A DNA stretch of 64,000 nt from Psychroserpens sp. (GTDB taxonomy: Bacteria > Bacteroidota > Bacteroidia > Flavobacteriales > Flavobacteriaceae), in NCBI GenBank assembly GCA_017643165.1, contig JAEPNY010000001.1, positions 1,045,031 to 1,109,030 of the forward strand, given 5' to 3'. Position 1 is the stretch's first letter. Every line of letters starts with the position of its first letter. A program made the position numbers and the translations under genes. The notes beneath the pieces were generated by a model. It saw only the letters and a program-made list of their open reading frames with translations. It was not told the origin of the DNA and did no database searches. Positions 55,673-64,000 of the stretch are shown piece by piece.

Positions 55673-56322
55673 ACGCGTTCGGCAATGATACTTTCGCCGC
55701 CTCTTACTTTTTGATTGAGCGCAACTTTAATGTCGGCATCTAAAGGTAAAAAAACATCGACTCTCGAACCAAATTTTATAAAACCTGAATCAGCACCTTG
55801 GGTAGCGCTATCATTTTCCTTAGCGTAGTTGACAATACGTTTGGCTAAAGCACCTGCGATCTGTCTGTAAAGAATCCTTCCGAAGTTCTTATTGTCCACA
55901 ACAACTGTTGTACGTTCGTTCTCTTCACTGGCTTTAGGATGCCAAGCTACAAGATACTTTCCAGGATGGTACTTGCTATAACTAATGTTTCCACTAATTG
56001 GATAACGTGTGACATGCACATTAATAGGCGACATAAATACAGAAACTTGAATGCATTTCTCATTAAAAACCTCTTTCTCGAATACCTCTTCGATCACGAC
56101 TACTTTACCATCTACAGGAGAGACACAGGTATGGTCTTGTAGTTTGGTATGACGTTTCGGATTTCTAAAAAACTGAAGTATCAGCAATAAAAATATTATA
56201 AGTCCAATCATCAAAGTCATACGTAGCCATTCGATTTCAATCAAAAAATCTACGGCCAATACGCCAATGATAACAGAGATAAGTGTTATAAAAATGATCT
56301 TAAAGCCTTCTTTATGAAACAT
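55669..56322 (-). CDS. psd: Phosphatidylserine decarboxylase
   Basis: Psd makes phosphatidylethanolamine in the inner membrane. The 217-residue short form has two N-terminal hydrophobic segments (about 9-28 and 35-52), F-F-R-N-P-K-R, V-S-P-V-D-G-K-V, M-S-P-I-N-V-H-V-T-R and the self-cleavage site G-S in F-I-K-F-G-S-R-V-D, where Ser becomes the pyruvoyl group. The preceding cdsA gene overlaps its start by 11 bases. Confidence 0.95.
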   Translation of the reverse strand: MFHKEGFKIIFITLISVIIGVLAVDFLIEIEWLRMTLMIGLIIFLLLILQFFRNPKRHTKLQDHTCVSPVDGKVVVIEEVFEKEVFNEKCIQVSVFMSPINVHVTRYPISGNISYSKYHPGKYLVAWHPKASEENERTTVVVDNKNFGRILYRQIAGALAKRIVNYAKENDSATQGADSGFIKFGSRVDVFLPLDADIKVALNQKVRGGESIIAERV

Positions 56323-57133
56323 AGGTAATGAGTCTTAAAAACAAAAATATGAATGGTGCTGCAAAGATAATACTATCTAGACGATCTAAAAGTCCGCCAT
56401 GGCCTGGCATGATCACACCCGAATCTTTTACCTGCGCCATACGCTTAAATTTGGATTCAATAAGATCGCCAAGCGTACCGAAAACACTCACTATGATACT
56501 CAAGATCAACCAGTAGTTAAAAGTTAGCGTTTCCGTGAAATGTGCGATGAAATAGCTTCCTATACAGGCAAAAAACAAGCCGCCTAAAAATCCTTCAACT
56601 GTTTTCTTTGGTGAGATACTTGGAAATAGCTTTTGCTTTCCAAAGTTCTTTCCAATAAGATATGCAAAGGTATCATTGATCCATACTAGAATAAACGAGC
56701 CGAGTAGGAGCAATGGCGTAAAGGTCTGATTGAAATTTGCAATACAGATCAAGAAAACGAAACCACTAGACAAATAAAAGGTCGTAATGATAAAGCGTTT
56801 CGAACTGAACAGCGGAATGGTCTTTTCTGAAAAGAGATCTTTAATGAGCAAGAGCTCGACAAAAATGGTGATCACCAATAAGATTTGTGAAGCCTCATCA
56901 ACTCCTTTGGCAGAATCCATCATAATTTTCCAATAGGCAAAGCCTAAATAGAGGATAGAAAACACAATGTAAGGAAAAAAGCTTTTAAGCTGGATCAGCT
57001 TTTTAAATTCGGCCATACAGATCAATCCGAAGACAAAGAACAACGCAATAAGTGCATTTTGCCAATACAATGACGCAATGAGTAGTGACACATAAAGTAG
57101 TCCTGAGAGCGCTCTAGTAACGATTTCTTTCAT
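56312..57133 (-). CDS. cdsA: Phosphatidate cytidylyltransferase CdsA
   Basis: CdsA makes CDP-diacylglycerol for all phospholipids. The 273-residue membrane protein has seven or eight helices and the C-terminal signature S-G-V-I-M-P-G-H-G-G-L-L-D-R-L-D-S near 243-259. The basic F-G-T-L-G-D-L-I-E-S-K-F-K-R segment precedes it. It immediately follows the LUD gene with no spacer and overlaps psd, supplying the substrate pathway for that enzyme. Confidence 0.95.
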   Translation of the reverse strand: MKEIVTRALSGLLYVSLLIASLYWQNALIALFFVFGLICMAEFKKLIQLKSFFPYIVFSILYLGFAYWKIMMDSAKGVDEASQILLVITIFVELLLIKDLFSEKTIPLFSSKRFIITTFYLSSGFVFLICIANFNQTFTPLLLLGSFILVWINDTFAYLIGKNFGKQKLFPSISPKKTVEGFLGGLFFACIGSYFIAHFTETLTFNYWLILSIIVSVFGTLGDLIESKFKRMAQVKDSGVIMPGHGGLLDRLDSIIFAAPFIFLFLRLITYVS

Positions 57134-57739
57134 TTATAAGTCTTCTAGGAGCAGTAAATATAAGTTTTTTGAGCTGCTTCCGTATGTCAAAAAGTCTTTA
57201 TCTTCGACAGTCTTGAAATGCTTAATGGTAGTGATGTTTGTAGGGATCTTGTCTCTATTCTTGCCTTTGATACCTCGAAGTCCTTCGCCAATATTTTCAA
57301 CAAACTGACTTGTCGTAGCATAGATCACAAAATTATCTGGAAGTTCTTTGAGTTTCTTTTCAGCAATCTGATTTGATGATATTAATAATGAGCCATCGTC
57401 AGAGATGAGGTATTCACAGGTAGAAAAGAAAAACGTACTTTCTGAAATCTTTGAGGTAACGTCAAATTTAAAGTTCTGAAATAATTCGTTCAACCGATCA
57501 TCGTAGAGTAGTACCTTAGAATTTTCCCAGTTATTTTCGTTTAGAATATTACGAAGACTTTCATAAATCTCGTCTATGTTTTCACAATAGAGGAATTTGC
57601 CGCCATTTGCTTTGAAATTGATGGTGAATTGTTCATCTACAGGCAGCTTTATTTCAGGCATATACTTGCCTCTCTCTTCGCTTTTTATGTTATCTTCTGG
57701 TGTGTTCTTTAAACCAAAGATCTTACGAAATAGACTCAT
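57134..57739 (-). CDS. LUD domain protein (LutC/YkgG-like)
   Basis: The 201-residue protein resembles the LUD family through S-T-C-E-Y-L-I-S-D-D-G-S-L-L-I-S-S near 107-122 and the late P-T-N-I-T-T-I-K-H. LutC-type proteins assist lactate utilisation, but here there are no lutA or lutB genes. Its constant place between ftsH and cdsA in this family suggests another role. A promoter box and the ftsH terminator lie just upstream. Confidence 0.82.
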   Translation of the reverse strand: MSLFRKIFGLKNTPEDNIKSEERGKYMPEIKLPVDEQFTINFKANGGKFLYCENIDEIYESLRNILNENNWENSKVLLYDDRLNELFQNFKFDVTSKISESTFFFSTCEYLISDDGSLLISSNQIAEKKLKELPDNFVIYATTSQFVENIGEGLRGIKGKNRDKIPTNITTIKHFKTVEDKDFLTYGSSSKNLYLLLLEDL

Positions 57740-57781
57740 CTATAGGAAATGCTATTAACCTCGTTGAATTAATGTATTTCT

Positions 57782-57789
57782 CAAATATA
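57782..57789 (-). promoter_or_regulatory. -7 box for the LUD-cdsA-psd unit
   Basis: On the reverse strand TATATTTG (57789-57782) lies 42 bases upstream of the LUD start and directly beyond the ftsH terminator, so the lipid genes can be transcribed separately from ftsH. Confidence 0.5.
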
Positions 57790-57828
57790 AAAAAACTTAA
57801 ACGAATCATTGATTTATTTAAGTTTTTT
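57790..57828 (-). terminator. Terminator after ftsH
   Basis: A 12-bp perfect stem (57790-57801 with 57817-57828) with a 15-base loop lies about 30 bases beyond the ftsH stop, and the T-rich arm is at its 3' end on the reverse strand. Confidence 0.7.
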
Positions 57829-57856
57829 ATATGATAATAATCGATGAAATAAAGGC

Positions 57857-59824
57857 TTATTCTTCCTCTTCGATTTCAACCGGTTCTTTGGTGTCTAATT
57901 CAGGCTTTTTGAATGGTCGCTCACCAAATATTTTTTCTAAATTATCCTTAAAGATAACCTCCTTATCTAGAAGCACTTCTGCCAACTCGGTAAGCTTGTC
58001 TTTATGCTTGATCAACAGGTCAACGGCACGTTGGTACTGCGTTTCTATAATATCAGAGATTTCCTTGTCAATGATCTCAGCAGTTTGCTCACTGTATGGC
58101 TTTGTGAAGCCGTATTCCGATTGTCCAGACGAATCGTAGTACGTAAGGTTTCCAACTTTATCACTCAAACCGTATATGGTTACCATTGCGCGCGCTTGCT
58201 TTGTTACTTTCTCAAGGTCACTTAATGCACCAGTAGAAATCTTATCAAAGATGACCTGCTCAGCAGCACGTCCACCAAGTGCGGCACACATTTCGTCTAG
58301 CATTTGCTCTGGTCGTACAATCAAGCGTTCTTCTGGTAAGTACCAGGCAGCTCCTAAGGATTGTCCACGAGGGACGATTGTTACTTTTACTAAAGGCGCA
58401 GCATGCTCTAACATCCAGCTTACAGTTGCGTGTCCAGCTTCGTGAAAAGCAATTGCTTTTTTCTCTTCTTTAGTAATGATTTTATTCTTCTTCTCAAGTC
58501 CACCAACAATACGATCTACAGCATCTAAGAAGTCTTGCTTTCCAACAGCTTTTTTACCATTTCTAGCGGCAATAAGTGCTGCCTCATTACACACGTTAGC
58601 AATGTCTGCTCCAGAAAATCCTGGTGTTTGTTTCGCTAAGAAATCAACGTCAAGTTTTTCAGCTTGCTTGATAGGTCTTAAGTGTACTTCAAATATTTCT
58701 TTACGTTCTCTAACATCTGGTAGATCGACATAGATCTGACGATCAAAACGTCCTGCACGCATTAAGGCTTTATCTAATACATCAGCTCTGTTGGTCGCAG
58801 CTAATACAATAACGTTCGTATTCGTGCCAAAACCATCCATTTCTGTCAGTAACTGGTTTAAAGTATTCTCACGTTCGTCATTAGAACCAGAGAAGTTAGA
58901 CTTTCCACGCGCACGACCAATCGCATCAATCTCATCAATAAAGATGATCGCTGGCGCTTTTTCTTTAGCCTGTTTAAATAGGTCTCTTACACGAGAGGCA
59001 CCTACACCTACAAACATTTCTACGAAATCAGAACCTGATAATGAGAAGAAAGGTACTTTGGCTTCTCCAGCAACAGCTTTCGCTAATAAGGTCTTACCAG
59101 TTCCAGGCTGTCCAACTAATAAGGCGCCCTTCGGAATTTTTCCACCTAGAGATGTATATTTTTCTGGATTTTTAAGGAAATCAACAATTTCTTGTACTTC
59201 TTCTTTCGCACCTTCTAAACCTGCCACATCTTTAAACGATGTTTTTATATCAGTTTTCTCATCAAATAATTTGGCTTTAGACTTTCCAATATTAAATATT
59301 TGTCCGCCAGCTCCGCCTCCAGATCCTCCAGACATACGACGCATGATAAATATCCAAACACCGATAAGCAGGATAAATGGCAATAATGATAGAATTAAAT
59401 TTCCGAAGACATTCTCTTCCGTAAAGAAATTCACCTGAACTGTATTTTTTAAATCATTATCCTCAAGGGCTTTCTCAACTTTAGTTTCAAAAAGTTCTAA
59501 TTCACCAAATTCAAAGGTGTAATTAGGTTGAGGTGCCACAGAAGGTAAAAGATTTGATGTTCTAGATTTTTTGTGGACCTCTTTTTGAGCTGCTTCGCTC
59601 GTCAGAAATACACGTGCTTCACGTCCATTAACTACATCTACTTGTTTTACATCACCTTGTTCGAGATAACCAATAAATTCGGTAACTGTAAGTTTTTGCG
59701 CATTCGAACCTCCTAATCCGCCTGAAAACATTTGGATAGCTAAGAATGCTGCAATGATAAAACCGTAAATCCAATATGGACTTAATTTGGGTTTTTTATT
59801 TAAGTTTTTGTTCTCTTTTGTCAT
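57857..59824 (-). CDS. ftsH: ATP-dependent zinc metalloprotease FtsH
   Basis: FtsH extracts and degrades membrane and regulatory proteins. The 655-residue protein has helix 1 (about 16-36), a periplasmic domain, helix 2 (about 141-161), a glycine-rich linker, the AAA module with Walker A GQPGTGKT at 238-245 and Walker B D-E-I-D at 297-300, and the zinc site H-E-A-G-H at 461-465. The C-terminus is acidic. It follows rsfS by 31 bases. Confidence 0.98.
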   Translation of the reverse strand: MTKENKNLNKKPKLSPYWIYGFIIAAFLAIQMFSGGLGGSNAQKLTVTEFIGYLEQGDVKQVDVVNGREARVFLTSEAAQKEVHKKSRTSNLLPSVAPQPNYTFEFGELELFETKVEKALEDNDLKNTVQVNFFTEENVFGNLILSLLPFILLIGVWIFIMRRMSGGSGGGAGGQIFNIGKSKAKLFDEKTDIKTSFKDVAGLEGAKEEVQEIVDFLKNPEKYTSLGGKIPKGALLVGQPGTGKTLLAKAVAGEAKVPFFSLSGSDFVEMFVGVGASRVRDLFKQAKEKAPAIIFIDEIDAIGRARGKSNFSGSNDERENTLNQLLTEMDGFGTNTNVIVLAATNRADVLDKALMRAGRFDRQIYVDLPDVRERKEIFEVHLRPIKQAEKLDVDFLAKQTPGFSGADIANVCNEAALIAARNGKKAVGKQDFLDAVDRIVGGLEKKNKIITKEEKKAIAFHEAGHATVSWMLEHAAPLVKVTIVPRGQSLGAAWYLPEERLIVRPEQMLDEMCAALGGRAAEQVIFDKISTGALSDLEKVTKQARAMVTIYGLSDKVGNLTYYDSSGQSEYGFTKPYSEQTAEIIDKEISDIIETQYQRAVDLLIKHKDKLTELAEVLLDKEVIFKDNLEKIFGERPFKKPELDTKEPVEIEEEE

Positions 59825-59855
59825 CTATATGAATCCACTAAACGTGGTGATTTAA

Positions 59856-60227
59856 TTAATAACTAGTTTCTATAATCGTGGTTTTAGCATCGCCCCAAAG
59901 ACTTTCGATATCATAATAATCTCTGATATGCTTTTGGAAAACGTGCACCACTACATTCACATAATCGATTAGAACCCACTCCGCATTATCGCTACCTTCA
60001 ACATGCCATGGGTTATCTTTATGTGCTTTGCTTACTTTTTTCTGTATGGAACTAACAATGGCATTTACTTGGGTGTTCGATGTTCCTTCGCAGATAACGA
60101 AGTACTCACAAACGGTATTTTCAATTTCTCTTAAATCTAATATCGTTATCTCTTTTCCTTTAACATCTTCAATTCCAGCTATAACTGTAGCTATAAGTTG
60201 ATCTGGGCTCGTATTTTTTTTCGCCAT
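59856..60227 (-). CDS. rsfS: Ribosome silencing factor RsfS
   Basis: RsfS binds uL14 and blocks subunit joining when nutrients are short. The 123-residue protein has the family motifs Y-F-V-I-C-E-G-T-S-N-T-Q-V near 40-52, W-H-V-E-G near 77, and V-V-H-V-F-Q-K-H-I-R-D-Y-Y near 96-108. The consensus -7 box is 20 bases upstream. It begins the rsfS-ftsH unit. Confidence 0.95.
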   Translation of the reverse strand: MAKKNTSPDQLIATVIAGIEDVKGKEITILDLREIENTVCEYFVICEGTSNTQVNAIVSSIQKKVSKAHKDNPWHVEGSDNAEWVLIDYVNVVVHVFQKHIRDYYDIESLWGDAKTTIIETSY

Positions 60228-60247
60228 TAAATTGATTTAATTTTGTG

Positions 60248-60255
60248 CAAAGTTA
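60248..60255 (-). promoter_or_regulatory. -7 box for rsfS-ftsH
   Basis: On the reverse strand TAACTTTG (60255-60248) lies 20 bases upstream of the rsfS start in the gap shared with divergent birA. Confidence 0.5.
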
Positions 60256-60322
60256 TTATTTTTTTGATTCTTTTAAACGGTTAATAATCATAAGAAATTT
60301 ATAATTTTTAACATACACTGTT

Positions 60323-61054
60323 ATGCATATAATCAAACTTGATGCCATCGATTCTACGAATTCCTATTTAAGACAGTTGAGTGCAACTGATACTTTAGAG
60401 GATTATACGGTCGTTGTTGCCAATGTTCAAACCAAAGGTCGTGGACAAATGGGAACGGTCTGGCAGGCACAACCTTTGAAGAACCTTATGTGTAGTGTGT
60501 TTGTTGATGTTTCCTTCTTAGAAATTGAAGAGAATTTTTTTATAAGTATGGCGGCATCATTAGCGATTTCAAAAACCTTAAAGCAATTTCAGCTTCAACA
60601 ATTAAATGTAAAATGGCCTAACGACATTTTGGCAGGTCATAAGAAGATCTCAGGCATCCTCATCGAAAATGTCATAAAAAACAATCATTTACAAGGAACG
60701 ATTATCGGCATTGGCCTTAATGTAAATCAGGTACAATTCCCTAATTTACCAAACGCGACCTCAATGCTTGTTCAGTCTGGTCGAACGTATCCGATCGACG
60801 AGGTGTTACAAGGTATATTGGAGTCTTTAAAAGTTGAAATAGAGCGACTAAAACAAGGTGAATTCACGCAAGTAAAAAATGAATATCAACGTGCCTTATT
60901 CAGAAATAATAAGCCATCTACCTTCAAAGATGGTTCAGGTCAATTGTTTTCTGGCTATATAAAAGGAGTTACCAATGCTGGTCATCTTAAAGTTTTAGTT
61001 GAAGATGAACACATTAGAGAATTTCAATTAAAAGAAGTCGAACTGATGTACTAA
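60323..61054 (+). CDS. birA: Biotin--[acetyl-CoA-carboxylase] ligase
   Basis: BirA attaches biotin to the carboxyl carrier protein. The 243-residue protein has only the catalytic and C-terminal domains: D-S-T-N-S-Y-L near residue 12, the biotinyl-AMP loop K-G-R-G-Q-M-G-T-V-W near 38-47, and K-W-P-N-D-I-L near 92-98. No N-terminal helix-turn-helix is present, so it is a class I ligase that does not repress the biotin genes. Its end overlaps the SRPBCC gene end by 4 bases. Confidence 0.95.
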   Translation: MHIIKLDAIDSTNSYLRQLSATDTLEDYTVVVANVQTKGRGQMGTVWQAQPLKNLMCSVFVDVSFLEIEENFFISMAASLAISKTLKQFQLQQLNVKWPNDILAGHKKISGILIENVIKNNHLQGTIIGIGLNVNQVQFPNLPNATSMLVQSGRTYPIDEVLQGILESLKVEIERLKQGEFTQVKNEYQRALFRNNKPSTFKDGSGQLFSGYIKGVTNAGHLKVLVEDEHIREFQLKEVELMY

Positions 61055-61446
61055 ACCTGTGAAGGTAAGTTCCCAGCAAGTGTTTCGATGAATTTGCTGA
61101 TAGGGCCTTTAATCATCATGCCCATCATCGCATTAAATTCGCCTTCAAAAACAAGTGACACCTCACTTTTTTCTGACTCTATTTCTGTAATATGTCCAGT
61201 AAGAGAAAAGTCAAGCTTGCCACCAGCAGCACCTAATACAATCTTATTTGGAGCAATTGCTTCTTTCTTTTTAAGTACGATTTCAGGCATGCCTTTGAGT
61301 GCGAAGACAAACTTATCATCTTCCAATACTTCAAATTTGCTAATGTTTTCTGGCATTAGTTTTTCAAAGTTTTGAACGTCAGATAAAAAATCAAATGTGC
61401 TTTGTGCCGATTTATTTATAGTGGCTTTTGGAGATTCTAATTTCAT
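61051..61446 (-). CDS. SRPBCC (START-like) family protein
   Basis: The 131-residue protein has the START/Bet v1-like pattern: L-E-S-P-K-A-T-I-N-K-S-A-Q-S-T-F-D-F-L-S-D-V-Q-N-F-E-K-L-M-P spread over the first 34 residues, a central run of beta strands, and a long C-terminal helix with I-S-K-F-I-E-T-L-A. These proteins bind hydrophobic ligands; no specific function is evident. It lies 29 bases after pyrE, on the same strand, and is probably co-transcribed with it. Confidence 0.82.
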   Translation of the reverse strand: MKLESPKATINKSAQSTFDFLSDVQNFEKLMPENISKFEVLEDDKFVFALKGMPEIVLKKKEAIAPNKIVLGAAGGKLDFSLTGHITEIESEKSEVSLVFEGEFNAMMGMMIKGPISKFIETLAGNLPSQV

Positions 61447-61475
61447 AATTGTAATATTAATTCGGGACGATTAAA

Positions 61476-62120
61476 TCAAATAGCGTTCCATTCGCTCGGA
61501 TTGGCATTCCAATGTGCCAAAACTTCCTGTTCTTTTTCGTTGATATAATTGGTGTCAAGTGCTTGTTCGAGTAGATTTTCATAATTACTCAAGGTATGTA
61601 AAACTACATTAGCAGTTTCAAAATTGGTCTTTGCAATATCAAAACCATAAGAGAATATGGCTACCATTCCTTTCACATTAACTTGAGATGCTTCTAAGGC
61701 TTTGACTGCATTTAAACTGCTTTTGCCAGTACTTATTAAATCTTCGACAACCACGACATTTTGCCCTGCTTCAACGAAACCTTCAATCTGATTTTGACGG
61801 CCATGTGATTTTGCTTCAGGACGTACATATATAAACGGTAGTCCTAAATACTCTGCTACTAACATACCAATGCCAATAGCGCCAGTTGCTACACCAGCAA
61901 TAACATCAACTTTTCCATAATGCGATTCGATGTGTTTGGCCATCGCTTCCCTAATGTAATTTCGTATTGGAGGAAATGATAACACAATTCTGTTATCACA
62001 ATAAATTGGTGATTTCCAACCCGAAGCCCAAGTAAATGGGTCATTTGGTTGTAATTTAATTGCATTGATCTGAAGTAAGACTTCAGCAGTTTGTTTAGCA
62101 GTTTGTTTGTCAAAAATCAT
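61476..62120 (-). CDS. pyrE: Orotate phosphoribosyltransferase
   Basis: PyrE joins orotate and PRPP to give OMP in pyrimidine synthesis. The 214-residue protein has F-T-W-A-S-G-W-K-S-P-I-Y-C-D-N-R near 29-44, the flexible-loop R-P-E-A-K-S-H-G-R-Q-N and the PRPP motif V-V-V-V-E-D-L-I-S-T-G-K-S near 122-134. A consensus -7 box ends only 4 bases before the start codon, so the message should be leaderless. Confidence 0.96.
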   Translation of the reverse strand: MIFDKQTAKQTAEVLLQINAIKLQPNDPFTWASGWKSPIYCDNRIVLSFPPIRNYIREAMAKHIESHYGKVDVIAGVATGAIGIGMLVAEYLGLPFIYVRPEAKSHGRQNQIEGFVEAGQNVVVVEDLISTGKSSLNAVKALEASQVNVKGMVAIFSYGFDIAKTNFETANVVLHTLSNYENLLEQALDTNYINEKEQEVLAHWNANPSEWNAI

Positions 62121-62124
62121 GCTG

Positions 62125-62132
62125 CAAAACTA
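62125..62132 (-). promoter_or_regulatory. -7 box immediately before the pyrE start
   Basis: On the reverse strand TAGTTTTG (62132-62125) is separated from the pyrE ATG (62120) by 4 bases. No clear -33 element is visible. Confidence 0.4.
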
Positions 62133-62244
62133 ATGAATTTAACAAGATTTAATTTCATAATTCGGAATAAAATATTCTTTAAAAAGAGAAACATCATAAT
62201 AAAAAAGATATATTTACGACTGAATTTACTGCGACATAACTTTT

Positions 62245-62829
62245 ATGTATCAAATTTTTGTAAATCAAAAACCAATAGTCCTCACTACTAAAGTTGAACG
62301 CGAAGACGGATTCAAGAATTATCTGTTGGAGACGGCAAATATTGGTAAGATAATTAAAGATATGAATACCGATGCCGTTCAGGAAGTTCGGCTCATAGGA
62401 TCCAATGAAAATAAACTTATCAAACAATTTCTAAAACTTCTGCCTAATGTCGAAGCAGGAGGAGGTAAAGTCTATAATGATAAAGGAGAAGTTCTCTTTA
62501 TATATCGAAATAATAAATGGGATTTGCCTAAGGGCAGAATTGACGGTGACGAAACGTTTGAAGAAGGAGCAATGAGAGAAGTAGAAGAAGAAACAGGAGT
62601 AAGCGGTCTTAAGATTACAAAACAATTGTCAACCACTTATCACATTTTCAAGCGTAACGGAAAACACAAAATCAAAATTACCTATTGGTTTGAAATGAAA
62701 ACATCGTACAAAGGCACTTTAGTACCTGAGGTAAAAGAAGGAATTACAAAAGTTGATTGGCTCAACGCATCGGAGATTAATAAGGCATTAGAAAACAGCT
62801 ATGCCAATATTCGATTGCTGGTCAAGTAA
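62245..62829 (+). CDS. NUDIX hydrolase
   Basis: The 194-residue protein has a C-terminal NUDIX domain with the box G-R-I-D-G-D-E-T-F-E-E-G-A, R-E-V-E-E-E-T-G-V (about residues 97-119), which binds Mg and cleaves nucleoside diphosphate derivatives. The first 70 residues are an extra domain common to flavobacterial relatives, beginning M-Y-Q-I-F-V-N-Q-K-P-I. Substrate is unknown. It is divergent from pyrE, which may reflect nucleotide metabolism. Confidence 0.9.
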   Translation: MYQIFVNQKPIVLTTKVEREDGFKNYLLETANIGKIIKDMNTDAVQEVRLIGSNENKLIKQFLKLLPNVEAGGGKVYNDKGEVLFIYRNNKWDLPKGRIDGDETFEEGAMREVEEETGVSGLKITKQLSTTYHIFKRNGKHKIKITYWFEMKTSYKGTLVPEVKEGITKVDWLNASEINKALENSYANIRLLVK

Positions 62830-62934
62830 TTACAAAAGCTTCATTTGTTAAAATTAAGTCAAAGTTTTAAGCTTTCAGATATTTTGAAACACACTTTGTT
62901 TAACTTTATGACGTAAACGTTAAACAAAATACAA

Positions 62935-64000
62935 ATGAAAGACAAATTACTTCTCAAAAGCCCCTTTCAATTGACATTTTTATTTGTATTCGTAACATCA
63001 TTTATGATGGCCTTAAATACGAATGCAAGTTTATCGACCTTATCTTTAGAGGACACCTACACCTCGACAACTTTAGAATTTGGTGACTGTGATGCTAAAG
63101 CAGGAACCATGTCAACTTCAAACCCTACAGTAGAATTGGTTAATGGAACAGCCACGATTACGGCGACTGCAGACGGAAATGCCGTTGTACCTGAAGGCTT
63201 TGTTAATGCTTATGTATTAACACAAGGATCGGGACTAGTGATCTTAGGTGCAGGACCAGAACCTTCATTTGAAGTGACTGAAGCAGGATTATATACGATA
63301 CATAGTTTGGTATTTGATCCAGCAACATTAGATTTAAATATCGTTCAACCAGGCGTAACAACTGGTTTCGATGTTTTTGGACTTATTACTGAAGGCGGCG
63401 GTAAAATATGCGCCTCCTTAGATGTCACTGGCGCACAATTTAAAGTAACTGAAGCACAATGTGCAGCAGACGCTGGAACGATGAGCACGGACATGCCAAC
63501 CGTTGAACTTTCAAATGGCACAGCAACCATCACAGCAACTCCTGATGGAAATGCACAAGTACCTCAGGGTTATGTGAATGCTTATGTATTAACACAAGGA
63601 TCAGGTTTAGTTATCTTAGGAGCAGGACCAGAGCCTTCGTTTGAAGTGACTGAACCAGGAGATTATACGATTCACAGTTTAGTATTTGATCCAAATACAT
63701 TAGACTTAGGAATTGTACAGCCAGGCGTTACTACAGGATTTGATGTCTTCGGATTACTTATTGCTGGAGGCGGAGAAATCTGCGCATCATTAGATGTAGC
63801 AGGAGCACAATTTAAAGTGATTGAATCCCAATGTACTGCAGACGCTGGAACCATGTCAACTTCAAACCCTACAGTAGAATTGGTTAATGGAACCGCCACG
63901 ATTACAGCAACACCAGATGGAAATGCAATAGTGCCAGATGGATACGTAAATGCCTATGTCTTAACACAAGGATCAGGATTAGTTATCATCGGAGCAGGAC
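62935..64000 (+). CDS. Large exported repeat protein, C-terminus cut by window edge
   Basis: The frame is open from ATG 62935 to the window end (355 codons). A signal peptide of about 32 residues ends near N-T-N-A-S. After a short lead, a 124-residue unit repeats without length change: the Cys that opens each unit is encoded at 63088, 63460 and 63832, exactly 372 bases apart. Each unit has C-x-A-x-A-G-T-M-S-T, T-A-T-I-T-A, Y-V-L-T-Q-G-S-G-L-V-I, P-S-F-E-V-T-E, Y-T-I-H-S-L-V-F-D-P and C-A-S-L-D-V. It is likely a beta-sandwich surface protein, perhaps T9SS-exported; its sorting domain would lie outside the window. Confidence 0.82.
   Translation, partial: MKDKLLLKSPFQLTFLFVFVTSFMMALNTNASLSTLSLEDTYTSTTLEFGDCDAKAGTMSTSNPTVELVNGTATITATADGNAVVPEGFVNAYVLTQGSGLVILGAGPEPSFEVTEAGLYTIHSLVFDPATLDLNIVQPGVTTGFDVFGLITEGGGKICASLDVTGAQFKVTEAQCAADAGTMSTDMPTVELSNGTATITATPDGNAQVPQGYVNAYVLTQGSGLVILGAGPEPSFEVTEPGDYTIHSLVFDPNTLDLGIVQPGVTTGFDVFGLLIAGGGEICASLDVAGAQFKVIESQCTADAGTMSTSNPTVELVNGTATITATPDGNAIVPDGYVNAYVLTQGSGLVIIGAG
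63088..64000 (+). repeat. 372-bp tandem coding repeats (at least 2.4 copies in the window)
   Basis: Units begin at about 63088, 63460 and 63832, the last running off the edge. They are very similar at DNA level, for example around the segment encoding Y-V-L-T-Q-G-S-G, which suggests recent duplication or gene conversion. Such repeats can change copy number by recombination. Confidence 0.9.

Noticed and set aside
57134-57739. Lactate utilisation operon
   Set aside because: Only the LUD-domain gene is present; lutA and lutB are absent and the neighbours are lipid and protease genes.
58791-59438. A 215-codon open frame antisense to ftsH
   Set aside because: Its composition is Ser/Pro/Ala-rich as expected from the reverse of a conserved gene, there is no promoter, and FtsH motifs on the other strand are unambiguous.
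63345-63899. Two similar reverse-strand open frames at 63345-63533 and 63672-63899
   Set aside because: They recur because they lie opposite two copies of the coding repeat and have no independent start signals.
63088-64000. CRISPR array or satellite DNA
   Set aside because: The 372-bp periodicity is a multiple of three inside one open frame with a signal peptide; there are no short direct repeats with unique spacers.

Overview
This window is chromosomal DNA from a member of the Bacteroidota, almost certainly family Flavobacteriaceae. The main signs are low G+C, TAnnTTTG -7 promoter boxes, very few Shine-Dalgarno sequences, a type IX secretion sorting domain, an Obg without the OCT extension, a hypoxanthine phosphoribosyltransferase-adenylate kinase fusion, and one long str-S10-spc-alpha ribosomal protein array. 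The genus cannot be settled from this sequence alone. I see no rRNA, tRNA, CRISPR array, insertion sequence or prophage. No gene-free stretch exceeds 300 bases; the longest are 1663-1917, 5902-6115, 12434-12625, 40498-40670 and 29022-29163, and each is described below.

Layout. 1-5901: a truncated M3 oligopeptidase, the purE-purK purine operon, and divergent from it the hpt-adk fusion followed by obg. 6116-10178: a row of forward genes for small envelope or secreted proteins around the murein-recycling ligase mpl. 10167-12433: reverse MFS, PaiB-like and DUF1569 genes. 12626-15486: a FIST sensor overlapping a hybrid histidine kinase. 15574-21307: radC, a deacetylase-like gene, a HAD nucleotidase, an envelope protein, rarA and a rhomboid. 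21304-25522: rlmB, a T9SS-exported arylsulfotransferase and an Omp85-family protein on the reverse strand.

25695-42903 is the translation core: rpsL-rpsG-fusA run directly into rpsJ and the S10, spc and alpha clusters with secY and infA, ending with rpsD-rpoA-rplQ under their own promoter. 43011-49719 is central metabolism: carA, eno, gltA, a dimethylargininase-like hydrolase and a sterol-desaturase-like hydroxylase. 49808-54171 is the least familiar part: a membrane-anchored unknown paired with a cytoplasmic DNA/RNA nuclease, a flavodoxin-like gene, a YjdM-like zinc ribbon, an exported unknown and a membrane-anchored receiver-like protein. 54324-60227 holds an old-yellow-enzyme gene and a membrane-biogenesis run (rsfS, ftsH, LUD, cdsA, psd, acyl-CoA-binding protein). 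60323-62829 has birA, an SRPBCC protein, pyrE and a NUDIX hydrolase. From 62935 the window ends inside a large exported protein built of exact-length 124-residue repeats.

Most of the window is conserved core genome. The observations most worth following are two mutually exclusive hairpins between rpsJ and rplC that look like an attenuator, the nuclease/membrane-protein pair at 49808-51431, the membrane-anchored receiver at 53398-54171, promoter boxes placed so close to start codons that three mRNAs should be leaderless, and the 372-bp tandem repeats at the right edge.
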